Positions 9,131 through 18,071 of a stretch of 64,000 bases of DNA are shown piece after piece. The stretch is from UMGS1766 sp963660915 (GTDB lineage Bacteria; Bacillota; Clostridia; Oscillospirales; Oscillospiraceae), in the NCBI GenBank assembly GCA_963660915.1, contig CAVLAO010000001.1, positions 1 to 64,000 on the forward strand. The letters are read 5' to 3'. The position numbers and the translations under genes are program-made. The notes beneath the pieces were generated by a model. The model had not been told where the DNA came from. It ran no database searches and saw only the letters and a list, made by a program, of their open reading frames with translations. Positions within the stretch are counted from its first letter, which is position 1. Each line of letters starts with the position of its first letter.

Positions 9131-10126
9131 ATGGAAAACAAGAATCTTTGGGTTGTCGTTGAAACAGAAGACGGCAAGGCAAAAAATGTTGGGTATGAAT
9201 TGCTCAGTGTAGGCCGTACTCTGGCAGATAAGATGGGGCAGAAGCTGGTTGCTCTGGTTATGGGCAAAAACGTGGAAGCCGTTGCACAGGAAAGTATTGC
9301 CTACGGTGCAGACCAGGTCCTGTTGGTGGAAGGTGACGAGTATGACACATACAACACCGATGCCGCCACCTTTGCCACCGTCTCCTTAATCCATAAATAC
9401 GCCCCCGCCATCGTGCTCTACGGCGCAACCAACAACGGTCGTGATCTGGCTCCCCGCGTTGCGTGCCAGCTGGAAACCGGTTTGACTGCCGACTGCACTG
9501 AACTGGACATCGAGGTTGAAACCAATAATCTGGTATCCACCCGCCCCACCTTTGGCGGCAACCTGCTCGCCGTCATCATGTGCCCGGATCATTATCCTCA
9601 GATGTCCACTGTCCGCCCCGGCGTCTTCAAGCGCGCCGAACCCGATGCAAGCCGCACCGGTGAAATTGTTCGGGAAGATATCCATATTGCCTCCGATGAC
9701 ATCCGCGTCCATTTGGTGGAGCGCATCAAGGAGGTCGCTGAGGCAATCAATCTGGAGGAGGCTGAGATCATCGTCTCAGGCGGTCGCGGATTGAAGGACG
9801 AAAAGGGATTTGAGCTGATTCGCAACCTTGCAGATGTGTTGGGCGGAACCGTTGGTGCAAGCCGCGCCGCGGTAGATGCCGGCTGGATTCCTCATGCCCA
9901 TCAGGTGGGTCAGACCGGCAAAACCGTCTCTCCCAAACTCTACATTGCCATCGGTATCTCCGGCGCAATTCAGCATTTGGCCGGTATGAGCGCCAGTGAT
10001 ACCATCGTAGCGATCAACAAAGATCCGGACGCGCCGATTTTCTCTGTGGCGGATTATGCCGTTGTCGGCGACCTTTTTGAAGTTGTTCCCGCCTTGACTG
10101 AGGCCATTCGCGCTCAGAAAAACTGA
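9131..10126 (+). CDS. etfA: Electron transfer flavoprotein alpha subunit
   Basis: EtfA, 331 residues. The C-terminal FAD-binding domain (about residues 205-320) is well preserved: GGRGLKDEKGFELI, GASRAAVDAGW, QVGQTGKTVSPKLYIAIG, SGAIQHLAGM and INKDPDAPIF. No N-terminal ferredoxin domain is fused, unlike some clostridial EtfA proteins. The ATG at 9131 is preceded by AGGAGG directly after the etfB stop; reading frames starting earlier overlap etfB and are not used. It is the last gene before a strong terminator. Confidence 0.95.
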   Translation: MENKNLWVVVETEDGKAKNVGYELLSVGRTLADKMGQKLVALVMGKNVEAVAQESIAYGADQVLLVEGDEYDTYNTDAATFATVSLIHKYAPAIVLYGATNNGRDLAPRVACQLETGLTADCTELDIEVETNNLVSTRPTFGGNLLAVIMCPDHYPQMSTVRPGVFKRAEPDASRTGEIVREDIHIASDDIRVHLVERIKEVAEAINLEEAEIIVSGGRGLKDEKGFELIRNLADVLGGTVGASRAAVDAGWIPHAHQVGQTGKTVSPKLYIAIGISGAIQHLAGMSASDTIVAINKDPDAPIFSVADYAVVGDLFEVVPALTEAIRAQKN

Positions 10127-10144
10127 TCTCTGCTCCTTTTTTAC

Positions 10145-10178
10145 AAAATGGTGCACTCCTGCCGAGTGCGCCATTTTT
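10145..10178 (+). terminator. Intrinsic terminator of bcd-etfBA
   Basis: Fourteen-base stem (10145-10158 with 10164-10177) with one G-U pair, a 5-base loop and a terminal T run. Confidence 0.88.
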
Positions 10179-10214
10179 CGTTTCTTCATGCTTTTATTTT
10201 TCCGTATTCAATGC

Positions 10215-10220
10215 TATAAT
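10215..10220 (+). promoter_or_regulatory. -10 element of murB operon
   Basis: TATAAT 37 bases upstream of the murB ATG; the matching -35 is weak. It probably begins the transcript that continues through rapZ, yvcK and whiA. Confidence 0.5.
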
Positions 10221-10256
10221 TTAGACTGTATATATGTATCTGTTAGGGGGAGTACC

Positions 10257-11168
10257 ATGGATGCTTCCATGTTGAAAAATAGATTGCAGGCTCTCTGCCC
10301 GGATTTGGAACTGCTGGAAAACGAGCCTATGAGCCGACACACAACCTTTCGCATTGGCGGTCCGGTGAGACTGATGGCTAAGGTAAAAAATTCCTCTGAA
10401 TTTGCCGGGGCGCTTACCGCGGCATATGCTGAAAAAATCCGTCCCTTTGTGCTCGGCAACGGAAGCAATGTCCTTGCATCCGATCACGCCATGGATCGTT
10501 TTATCATTTTGACTGCCGGCGGTCTGGAGCAATTGGAGTTAATCAATGAAACTGAGATTTTCTGCGGTGCCGGTGTCTCTCTGGCGCGACTCGCCGTCTT
10601 TGCTATGGAAAACAGCCTGACCGGATTGGAATTTGCCCATGGAATTCCAGGAACCCTTGGCGGCGGCATGGCAATGAATGCCGGTGCTTACGGCGGAGAG
10701 CTGAAGCAGGTTGCCGCCTGCAGCCACTGCCTGACGCTATCGGGCGAAGAGAAAATTCTGGAGGGTGATGCGCAGCAGCTTTCCTATCGCCACAGCGCAT
10801 TTTCCAATGGTGAGTTGTTCGTCACCGGAGTTCGACTTTCTCTTCAAAAGGGTGACAAGGCCGCCATCCGAAGCAAAATGGAAGAACTGTCTGCCAGGCG
10901 CCGCGCCAGTCAGCCCTTGGAATTTCCCAGTGCCGGCAGCACCTTTAAACGCCCGGTCGGCGGTTACGCTGCTGCTCTCATTGATCAATGCGGCTTGAAG
11001 GGATTGTCTGTCAGCGGTGCACAGGTGAGTGAAAAACATGCGGGGTTTGTTGTGAATACCGGCGGCGCTACCTGCGCCGATGTGCTGGCGCTGACCGACC
11101 GCATTCGCTCTGTTGTGAAGGCGAAAACCGGAATTGAACTGGAACTGGAGATTCGGCAACTGAGTTAA
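10257..11168 (+). CDS. murB: UDP-N-acetylenolpyruvoylglucosamine reductase
   Basis: FAD enzyme that reduces UDP-GlcNAc-enolpyruvate to UDP-MurNAc with NADPH in peptidoglycan synthesis. About 303 residues, the short type II form. The FAD domain includes TTFRIGGPV, GNGSNVL and AHGIPGTLGGGMAMNAGAYG; the proton-donating Ser is in PSAGSTFKRP near residue 223. AGGGGG stands before the ATG at 10257; an upstream ATG at 10188 lies in the previous terminator region and is not used. In many Firmicutes murB precedes rapZ-yvcK-whiA as here. Confidence 0.96.
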   Translation: MDASMLKNRLQALCPDLELLENEPMSRHTTFRIGGPVRLMAKVKNSSEFAGALTAAYAEKIRPFVLGNGSNVLASDHAMDRFIILTAGGLEQLELINETEIFCGAGVSLARLAVFAMENSLTGLEFAHGIPGTLGGGMAMNAGAYGGELKQVAACSHCLTLSGEEKILEGDAQQLSYRHSAFSNGELFVTGVRLSLQKGDKAAIRSKMEELSARRRASQPLEFPSAGSTFKRPVGGYAAALIDQCGLKGLSVSGAQVSEKHAGFVVNTGGATCADVLALTDRIRSVVKAKTGIELELEIRQLS

Positions 11169-11180
11169 GGAGGGAACGCA

Positions 11181-12044
11181 ATGGAATTTGTCATTATCAC
11201 CGGACTTTCCGGCGCCGGTAAAAGCCGCGCCGCAGAGTTCTTGGAAGATGCCGGTTTTTATACCGTGGACAATATACCGCCGGAATTTATGACCAAATTT
11301 GCAGACTTCTGCATGCATGCCAACGGCCGATACGACCGCGTTGCTCTGGTAAGCGACGTCCGCGCCGGAAATGATTTTTCGCCTCTGCTCAAAGCATTGG
11401 ATGACCTGCAAGCCATGGGCTGCAACTACAAGCTGCTGTTTATGGAAGCCGACTTGCCTACCATCATCAAGCGCTACAAGGAAACCCGCCGCATGCACCC
11501 TCTGACGCAGCCCGGCATTTCCTTGGAGGATGCCGCCAACCGCGAGCGGGAAATGTTGCAGCCTGTACGGGATCGCGCTACCTTCGTGCTGGATACAACT
11601 CCCTTTGCCTCAACAAATATGCTGCGTTCTGCTTTACAGAAACTCTTTCAGACCGGGCCAGAGCAAAGCGGCCTGTCCGTAAGTGTAATGAGCTTCGGCT
11701 ACAAATACGGACTTCCTTTAGAGGCTGATCTCGTTTTTGATGTGCGGTTTCTGCCCAACCCCTATTATGTCTCCGGCATGAAGGAGCATACAGGGAAAGA
11801 TGCCGACGTCATGGATTACCTCTGTTCCTTCGACGTTACCAATCAATTTCTGAAAAAGCTGGAAGCTCTGCTGGATTTTCTTCTCCCACAATATGCAGAA
11901 GAAGGCAAGCGAACCTTAACCATTGCCGTCGGCTGTACCGGCGGCCGGCATCGCTCCGTTGCTGTGGCAAGCCTTCTGGCCGAATATGTCCGCACCATGC
12001 GTTACACGGTCGCCGAATATCATCGGGATATGACGAGGGTTTAA
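11181..12044 (+). CDS. rapZ: RNase adapter / nucleotide-binding protein RapZ (YvcJ)
   Basis: P-loop protein of 287 residues. The Walker A motif GLSGAGKSRAA is at residues 8-18 and the C-terminal phosphate/RNA-binding part includes GCTGGRHRSVAVA near residue 250. In E. coli RapZ binds small RNAs and guides RNase E; in Firmicutes (YvcJ) it is a GTP/ATP-binding protein whose role is less clear. It is preceded by AGGAGG and ends 3 bases before yvcK. Gene order rapZ-yvcK-whiA is a hallmark of Firmicutes and Actinobacteria. Confidence 0.96.
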   Translation: MEFVIITGLSGAGKSRAAEFLEDAGFYTVDNIPPEFMTKFADFCMHANGRYDRVALVSDVRAGNDFSPLLKALDDLQAMGCNYKLLFMEADLPTIIKRYKETRRMHPLTQPGISLEDAANREREMLQPVRDRATFVLDTTPFASTNMLRSALQKLFQTGPEQSGLSVSVMSFGYKYGLPLEADLVFDVRFLPNPYYVSGMKEHTGKDADVMDYLCSFDVTNQFLKKLEALLDFLLPQYAEEGKRTLTIAVGCTGGRHRSVAVASLLAEYVRTMRYTVAEYHRDMTRV

Positions 12045-12047
12045 GCC

Positions 12048-13085
12048 ATGCAGAAGAAACTACAGTATGGGCAAAACGGCCCCAACATTGTTGCCATCGG
12101 CGGCGGCACAGGACTCTCTACTATGCTGCGCGGACTGAAGAAGCACACTTCCAATCTTACCGCCATTGTCACGATGGCGGACGACGGCGGCGGATCCGGT
12201 GTACTGCGCACTGACCTCGGCATGCCGCCCCCCGGCGATGTGCGCAACTGCCTGCAGGCATTAGCTAACGCAGAACCGATCATGGAGCAGCTCATCAACT
12301 ATCGTTTTCCCGAGGGTACTCTGGCCGGACAGAGCTTCGGCAACCTGTTTCTGGCCGCACTGATGGGCATTACCGGTTCCTTTGATGAGGCTGTCGTGCA
12401 AATGAGTCAGGTGCTGGCCATCACCGGCCGGGTACTGCCTGTCACAAGCGACAATATCCAACTTCTCGCAGAGTTTGAAAACGGAACACAGGTTGTGGGC
12501 GAATCCCGTATTTGCGACTTTAAAAAAGCACAGGACTGCCGCATTTCTCAAATCCGGCTGATCCCGGAGCATCCAAAGGTTAACCCATTGGCACTGGAGG
12601 CCATTGCAAAGGCCGATTTGATTCTGCTCGGTCCCGGCAGTCTTTATACCAGTGTGATTCCCAACCTTCTGGTAGACGGCATTACCGACGCCATCGCTGC
12701 TGCGCCCGCACTTCGTGCCTATGTCTGCAACGTAATGACGCAGGACGGCGAGACCGAAGGGTACACTGCCGCTGATCATCTCCGGGCTCTTCTGTCTCAC
12801 TCCAACAGCCAACTGGTGGATTTCTGTCTGGTAAATTCCGCCCCCATCCCCGACTATCTTCTGGAGCGCTATGCGGAGGAAAATGCCCGCCCCATTGAGG
12901 TAGACCCTGCCGAAATTGCCGCTCTCGGTGTAGAGTTAGCCACCGGGGACATGGCAGATCTGCACCACAAAAAGTTGGCCCGCCATGACCCGGACAAGCT
13001 AGCGCAAACAGTACTGCAGCTGATGGATGATCACACCACCCGTGTGTTTGAAAACGGCACAGCTCGTTATATCCGGGAACAATAA
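12048..13085 (+). CDS. yvcK: Gluconeogenesis factor YvcK (CofD-like)
   Basis: YvcK/GlmR protein, 345 residues, CofD-like fold. It binds UDP-GlcNAc and influences carbon flow into cell wall precursors in Bacillus. The glycine-rich AIGGGTGLSTMLRGLK is followed by VTMADDGGGSGVLR and PPPGDVRNCL, the family core. GPGSLYTSVIPNLLV is also conserved. The ATG is 4 bases after the rapZ stop, with a weak GAGGG site inside rapZ, so coupling is likely. Regulation of cell wall and carbon balance together with neighbouring murB fits. Confidence 0.95.
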   Translation: MQKKLQYGQNGPNIVAIGGGTGLSTMLRGLKKHTSNLTAIVTMADDGGGSGVLRTDLGMPPPGDVRNCLQALANAEPIMEQLINYRFPEGTLAGQSFGNLFLAALMGITGSFDEAVVQMSQVLAITGRVLPVTSDNIQLLAEFENGTQVVGESRICDFKKAQDCRISQIRLIPEHPKVNPLALEAIAKADLILLGPGSLYTSVIPNLLVDGITDAIAAAPALRAYVCNVMTQDGETEGYTAADHLRALLSHSNSQLVDFCLVNSAPIPDYLLERYAEENARPIEVDPAEIAALGVELATGDMADLHHKKLARHDPDKLAQTVLQLMDDHTTRVFENGTARYIREQ

Positions 13086-13109
13086 CCAAAATGCAAAGGA
13101 GCGCGGAAC

Positions 13110-14033
13110 ATGTCGTTTTCCTCGCAAGTAAAAACCGAATTATGCAAAGAAAAGCTGTCCCGTCCCTGCTGCATAACCGCAGAGGCTTACGGCGTGCTGC
13201 TGTTCTGCAACCTGTTCTCTACGCGGCAGATCCGGGTCACAACCCAATGCATTCCCTTTGCCCAGCGACTTCCCCGTCTGTTCCGCCGGGCATTTAATGC
13301 CGCTTTCGACGAACAGCCGGAATCGACAGAAACCTCTGGAAAACGCACCTATGGCATTACAAACGCTGAAGTGATGGCGCGCATTCTGGAAACTCTGGGC
13401 TATGAACGGGAAAACAGCATCTCACATCATATTAACTACGCTCTTCTGGAAGAGGAATGCTGCCGCACCGCTTTTTTACGAGGTGCGTTTTTAGCCGGAG
13501 GCAGTGTAACCGACCCGGAAAAACGCTACCATTTGGAGCTGACTACTACGCACCTGTTTGTCCATCGCGAATTGCAGGCGCTGTTACAGGAAATGGGATT
13601 TCAGCCGAAGACCATTACCAGAAATGCAAACTATGTGACCTACATTAAGCGAAGCGAATCCATTACCGATTTCCTGACAACCATCGGTGCTCCGCTGGCT
13701 GCCATGGAAATCATGAATGCAAAGGTGGAAAAAAACCTCCGCAACGGCATGAACCGCTGGTCTAATTGCGATGTAGCCAACCTTGACAAAGCGGTAGATG
13801 CCGCTCAGAGTTATATTGAGGCTATTCGCCGCATAGACCGTTCCATCGGGTTAGACCAGCTGCCGGAAAAGCTGCGGGAAACCGCTCGCCTGCGGGTTGA
13901 TTACCCGGAGCTTTCCCTCAGTCAGCTGGCGCAATTGGCTCAGGTAAGCAAATCCTGTTTAAATCATCGGCTGCGAAAGCTGGTGGAACTTTCCCGCAGA
14001 GAGGAAGTGCACGGAAATGAAACTGCTGATTAA
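13110..14033 (+). CDS. whiA: DNA-binding protein WhiA
   Basis: WhiA, 307 residues: N-terminal homing-endonuclease-like domain without catalytic residues followed by a C-terminal helix-turn-helix (SLSQLAQLAQVSKSCLNHRLRKL, about residues 265-295). It is a sporulation regulator in Streptomyces and a cell division/nucleoid factor in Bacillus. FLRGAFLAGGSVTDPEKRYHLE is the recognised LAGLIDADG-like block. AAAGGAG precedes the ATG. The 3' end overlaps the next gene by 17 bases. Confidence 0.95.
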   Translation: MSFSSQVKTELCKEKLSRPCCITAEAYGVLLFCNLFSTRQIRVTTQCIPFAQRLPRLFRRAFNAAFDEQPESTETSGKRTYGITNAEVMARILETLGYERENSISHHINYALLEEECCRTAFLRGAFLAGGSVTDPEKRYHLELTTTHLFVHRELQALLQEMGFQPKTITRNANYVTYIKRSESITDFLTTIGAPLAAMEIMNAKVEKNLRNGMNRWSNCDVANLDKAVDAAQSYIEAIRRIDRSIGLDQLPEKLRETARLRVDYPELSLSQLAQLAQVSKSCLNHRLRKLVELSRREEVHGNETAD

Positions 14034-14496
14034 ACAGCGAGTCTTCTCCTGGACGGACAGCTATGATGTTTATGACGAATGGAAGGTCCCCCGTTATTTT
14101 GTCCGTGCCTCCCTGCTGAGCTTTGGTCACCAGATCCATGTAAAAGATATTCAGTCCGGACGAGAGGTCGGTGGTGTTTACCAACGTCTGCTGGCATTAA
14201 TGCCCCGATTTGCTCTGGAGGTCAACGGAATGGCTATGGGCAGTATCCGTAAGGAGATGACACTCCTGCGCCCCCGCTATCGCCTGGACGTAAACGGCTG
14301 GCATGTACAGGGCGATGTGTTTGGATGGCACTATGATGTCGTCGATCGAAGTGGAAAAATTGTTCTGCACATCACAAAAGAATGGCTGCACTGGGGCGAC
14401 ACCTATGTGCTGGAAATCCCAAATCCGCGAAACGAATTGCTCTGTCTGCTCATTGCAATTGCAATTGATGCCGCAAACTGCAGTGAAAACAAATGA
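14017..14496 (+). CDS. LURP-one-related (YxjI-like) protein
   Basis: 159-residue protein with the beta-barrel LURP-one/Tubby-like fold seen in B. subtilis YxjI: a start of MKLLIKQRVFSWTDSYDVYD, a run of short strands, and a second-half repeat GDVFGWHYDVVDRSGKIVLHI. A hydrophobic helix closes the protein (CLLIAIAIDAANC). Function in bacteria is unknown; membrane or lipid association is only a guess. It overlaps whiA by 17 bases and is therefore translated from the same message, before dnaE. Confidence 0.8.
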   Translation: MKLLIKQRVFSWTDSYDVYDEWKVPRYFVRASLLSFGHQIHVKDIQSGREVGGVYQRLLALMPRFALEVNGMAMGSIRKEMTLLRPRYRLDVNGWHVQGDVFGWHYDVVDRSGKIVLHITKEWLHWGDTYVLEIPNPRNELLCLLIAIAIDAANCSENK

Positions 14497-14555
14497 TTTT
14501 CTCCATGCGATAAAACGAAAAAACCACGCCGTTTTCTCTTAGAAAGGAGCTTCCT

Positions 14556-17500
14556 ATGGCTTTTGCACATCTGCATGTGCATACAGAATATTCTCTGCTG
14601 GACGGTGCCTGCCGCATTGATGCGCTGGCCAAGCGAATCAAAGAGCTCGGACAAACCAGCGTTGCCATTACCGACCATGGCGTTATGTATGGCTGCGTAA
14701 ATTTCTACCGTGCCTGCCTTGCAGAAGGCATCCATCCGGTTATCGGGTGCGAGGTCTACGTTGCCCCCCGCACCCGGTTTGACAAGGTACACGAATTAGA
14801 CAGCGAAGCGCGGCACCTGGTCTTGCTATGTGTGAACGAAACCGGTTACCGCAACCTTTCTTACATGGTCAGTCAGGCAAACGTGGAGGGTTTTTATATC
14901 AAGCCCCGCATTGACCTTGACCTGCTGCGGGAATATCACGACGGCCTGATCGCTCTGTCCGGCTGTCTGGCCGGTGAAATTCCCCGTCGACTGCGCAGCG
15001 GAGACTTCGCCGGGGCAAAAGAACATGCTCTGATGATGCAGCACATTATGGGAGCAGAAAACTATTATCTGGAGATTCAGGACCACGGTCTGGCGGAACA
15101 GCGGCAGGTCTTGCCCTGGCTCTACCGCCTCAGCGAAGAAACCGGCATTCCTCTGGTCGCCACCAACGATGCCCACTATCTCCGCCGTGAAAATGCGGAG
15201 GCGCAGGACGTACTGGTTTGTATCCAAACCGGAAAAACGCTTGATAATCCCAACCGCATGAAGTTTGAAACCGAGGAGTTTTATCTCAAAAGCGAGGATG
15301 AAATGCGTGCGCTTTTTCCTCAGCACCCTGAAGCCATCGAAAATGCTGCAAAGATTGCCGCTCGCTGCAAAATGGATTTTGAGTTTGGCACGTATCACCT
15401 GCCGGAATTTCAATATCCGGAGGGCTATACTGCTGACACCTGGTTTCAAAAGCTCTGCTACGGTGGTTTCCGCCGCCGTTATCCGGACGAACCGGAGGCA
15501 TATCGGGCACGTCTGGAATACGAGATGGACATGATCCGTAAGATGGGCTTTGTAGACTACTTCCTCATTGTATCGGACTTCACTCAGTACGCTAAGGATC
15601 ACGACATTCCGGTCGGTCCCGGCCGCGGCAGTGCTGCCGGCAGCATTGTTGCCTACTGCATTAACATTACCAACGTCGATCCCATGAAGTATAATCTTTA
15701 CTTCGAACGTTTCTTAAATCCGGAGCGCGTCACCATGCCGGATATCGACATGGACTTTTGCTATCGCCGCAGAGGCGAAGTCATTGACTATGTCAAAGAA
15801 AAATACGGCTCAGATCGTGTTGCGCAGATCGTCACTTTTGGCACCATGGCGGCAAAAGGCGTGATTCGGGATGTCGGCCGCGTGATGAACAAGCCTTATG
15901 CGGAAGTAGATGCAATTGCCAAACAGGTACCGAGCGGGCCAAACAATGCAAAAATCACCTTGGATGAAGCGCTGCAACTCTCAAAACCCCTGCAGGAAAT
16001 GTACAACGAAGATGACTCTGTCCGGCGCATTATCGACACTGGCCGCACAATTGAGGGTATGCCCCGCAATGCCTCCAAACACGCCGCGGGCGTGGTCATT
16101 ACCCGCCGCCCTGTATATGAATACGTTCCCTTGTCTCGCAACGATGAAAGCATTGTCACGCAGTACAGCGCACCCACCCTGGAAGAGCTGGGATTGCTGA
16201 AAATGGACTTTCTTGCCTTGCGCAACCTAACAGTGCTGGATGACACCATGAAGGCCCTTGCAAAGCGCGGCATCCATGTAGACCTTTATAATCTGCCGGA
16301 AGATGATCCAAAAGTATTTCAACTCATTTCTGCGGGCCGAACCGCCGGCCTTTTCCAGGTGGAATCGGCTGGAATGACCAGCGTATGCGTTCAGATGCGT
16401 CCCACATCGATCAGCGATTTGGCCGCCATCAGTGCACTCTATCGTCCCGGCCCGATGGATTCCATTCCCCGCTTCATTGCCTGCAAGTCCGATCCTTCTC
16501 AGATCACCTATAAGCATCCTCTATTGGAGCCAATACTGTCCGACACCTATGGATGCATTGTTTATCAGGAACAGGTCATGATGATCTTCCAACAACTGGC
16601 CGGTTATTCTCTTGGCGGTGCCGACATGGTACGCCGCGCTATTTCCAAAAAGCACGCCGACGAGATTGAAGCCGAACGCGCCGCTTTTATTCACGGAGAC
16701 GCAAGCCGGGGAATCAAGGGCTGCCTTGCCAACGGGATCTCAGAACAGGTGGCTCAGGACATCTACAATGAAATCTATGACTTTGCCAACTACGCCTTCA
16801 ACAAATCCCACGCTGTTTGTTACGCCATTCTGATCTACCAGACCGCTTATTTCAAGGCCAACTATCCCAGAGAATACATGGCCGCACTTCTCACCAGCGT
16901 ACTGGACAAAAGTACTAAGGTAGCTACTTATATTGCCGAGTGCAAAGAAATGAAGATTCCCATTCTTCCGCCGGATGTAAATGAATCCGGGGCTGACTTC
17001 ACTGTTGTTCCGGGCGGAATCCGCTTTGGACTTGTCGGCATTAAAGGGGTCGGCCGCGGGTTGGTCGATGCATTGGTTGCCGAGCGGGAACAGGAAGGAA
17101 ATTTCGCCAATTTCAATGATTTTTGCCAACGCATGTATGACCGCGGTCTGAATCGGCGGGCACTGGAGAATATGATCCGCTGCGGCGCCTTTGACTCAAT
17201 GGGCTATCGGCGCAGCCAGTTGTTGTCTGCCATGCTTTTCATTATGGACGACATCGCCGCAGATCGTAAACGAAACGTTGAGGGACAGTTCGACCTGTTT
17301 GGCGGACTGGATGGAAGCAGCGGAAAAAATGCGGATGTTCCCATGCCGGATATGCCGGAATTCAGCAAGGCCGATTTAATGGCTATGGAACGGGAAACCA
17401 CTGGCCTTTATCTGTCCGGTCATCCCATAGACGAATACCGGGATGTCATTCGCCGCCTTCACACCCCCACCATTGGCTCTATTCTGATGGATTTGGACGA

Positions 17501-18071
17501 TGAAACAGATAACCACAACTTCTTTGATGATCAGAAAATCCGCCTTGCCTGCATCGTAACCGCTGTAAAAACAAAACCAACCCGCAACAACTCTCTCATG
17601 GCCTATGTCACTCTGGAGGATGACACCGGTACAATGGAGATGCTGGCATTCTCTCAGGCACTCGGTCAATACGGCAGCTATTTACAGGAAGGAGCTGTCC
17701 TCTATGTCGAAGGACGGCTTTCCATTCAGGAAGAAAAAGCGCCTCAGATTCGCTGCAACTTTGTCCAACCGCTGGAACAGGCGGCACAAAGAGCCGCCAA
17801 CAGTCCGTATGGCGGCGGTGGACGCACAGTCCAGAGTGGCAAACCCGGAGTTATTCCAAACGTAAGCCATATCTACGTCCGCATTCCTACAATCACTGAC
17901 GAACGCGTCGGCTATGTACGCAAGGTATTGATCATGTTTCCGGGGCAGAGCCAGTTGATTTTTTATGCAGAAGACACCAAAAAACGCTATGGGATTCCCT
18001 GTTTGATTCATACCTCCCTGATGCGGGAACTGAACGAGGTATTTGGCAAAGAAAATGTGGTGATAAAATGA
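14556..18071 (+). CDS. dnaE: DNA polymerase III alpha subunit DnaE
   Basis: Replicative C-family polymerase, 1171 residues. Domain order: PHP domain at the start (HLHVHTEYSLLDGA, ITDHGVMYG), palm with GPGRGSAAGS and catalytic Asp residues in PDIDMDFCYRR (about residues 395-405), fingers with GRTAGLFQVES and RPGPMD, tandem HhH region, and a C-terminal OB fold (from about residue 1000). It has no embedded 3'-5' exonuclease, so it is DnaE rather than PolC; Clostridia normally also carry PolC elsewhere. AAAGGAG precedes the ATG. The stop overlaps the next start. Confidence 0.97.
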   Translation: MAFAHLHVHTEYSLLDGACRIDALAKRIKELGQTSVAITDHGVMYGCVNFYRACLAEGIHPVIGCEVYVAPRTRFDKVHELDSEARHLVLLCVNETGYRNLSYMVSQANVEGFYIKPRIDLDLLREYHDGLIALSGCLAGEIPRRLRSGDFAGAKEHALMMQHIMGAENYYLEIQDHGLAEQRQVLPWLYRLSEETGIPLVATNDAHYLRRENAEAQDVLVCIQTGKTLDNPNRMKFETEEFYLKSEDEMRALFPQHPEAIENAAKIAARCKMDFEFGTYHLPEFQYPEGYTADTWFQKLCYGGFRRRYPDEPEAYRARLEYEMDMIRKMGFVDYFLIVSDFTQYAKDHDIPVGPGRGSAAGSIVAYCINITNVDPMKYNLYFERFLNPERVTMPDIDMDFCYRRRGEVIDYVKEKYGSDRVAQIVTFGTMAAKGVIRDVGRVMNKPYAEVDAIAKQVPSGPNNAKITLDEALQLSKPLQEMYNEDDSVRRIIDTGRTIEGMPRNASKHAAGVVITRRPVYEYVPLSRNDESIVTQYSAPTLEELGLLKMDFLALRNLTVLDDTMKALAKRGIHVDLYNLPEDDPKVFQLISAGRTAGLFQVESAGMTSVCVQMRPTSISDLAAISALYRPGPMDSIPRFIACKSDPSQITYKHPLLEPILSDTYGCIVYQEQVMMIFQQLAGYSLGGADMVRRAISKKHADEIEAERAAFIHGDASRGIKGCLANGISEQVAQDIYNEIYDFANYAFNKSHAVCYAILIYQTAYFKANYPREYMAALLTSVLDKSTKVATYIAECKEMKIPILPPDVNESGADFTVVPGGIRFGLVGIKGVGRGLVDALVAEREQEGNFANFNDFCQRMYDRGLNRRALENMIRCGAFDSMGYRRSQLLSAMLFIMDDIAADRKRNVEGQFDLFGGLDGSSGKNADVPMPDMPEFSKADLMAMERETTGLYLSGHPIDEYRDVIRRLHTPTIGSILMDLDDETDNHNFFDDQKIRLACIVTAVKTKPTRNNSLMAYVTLEDDTGTMEMLAFSQALGQYGSYLQEGAVLYVEGRLSIQEEKAPQIRCNFVQPLEQAAQRAANSPYGGGGRTVQSGKPGVIPNVSHIYVRIPTITDERVGYVRKVLIMFPGQSQLIFYAEDTKKRYGIPCLIHTSLMRELNEVFGKENVVIK

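Noticed and set aside
8149..9267. Long minus-strand frame across bcd-etfB-etfA
   Set aside because: Bridges three real plus-strand genes; shadow of shared codon bias.
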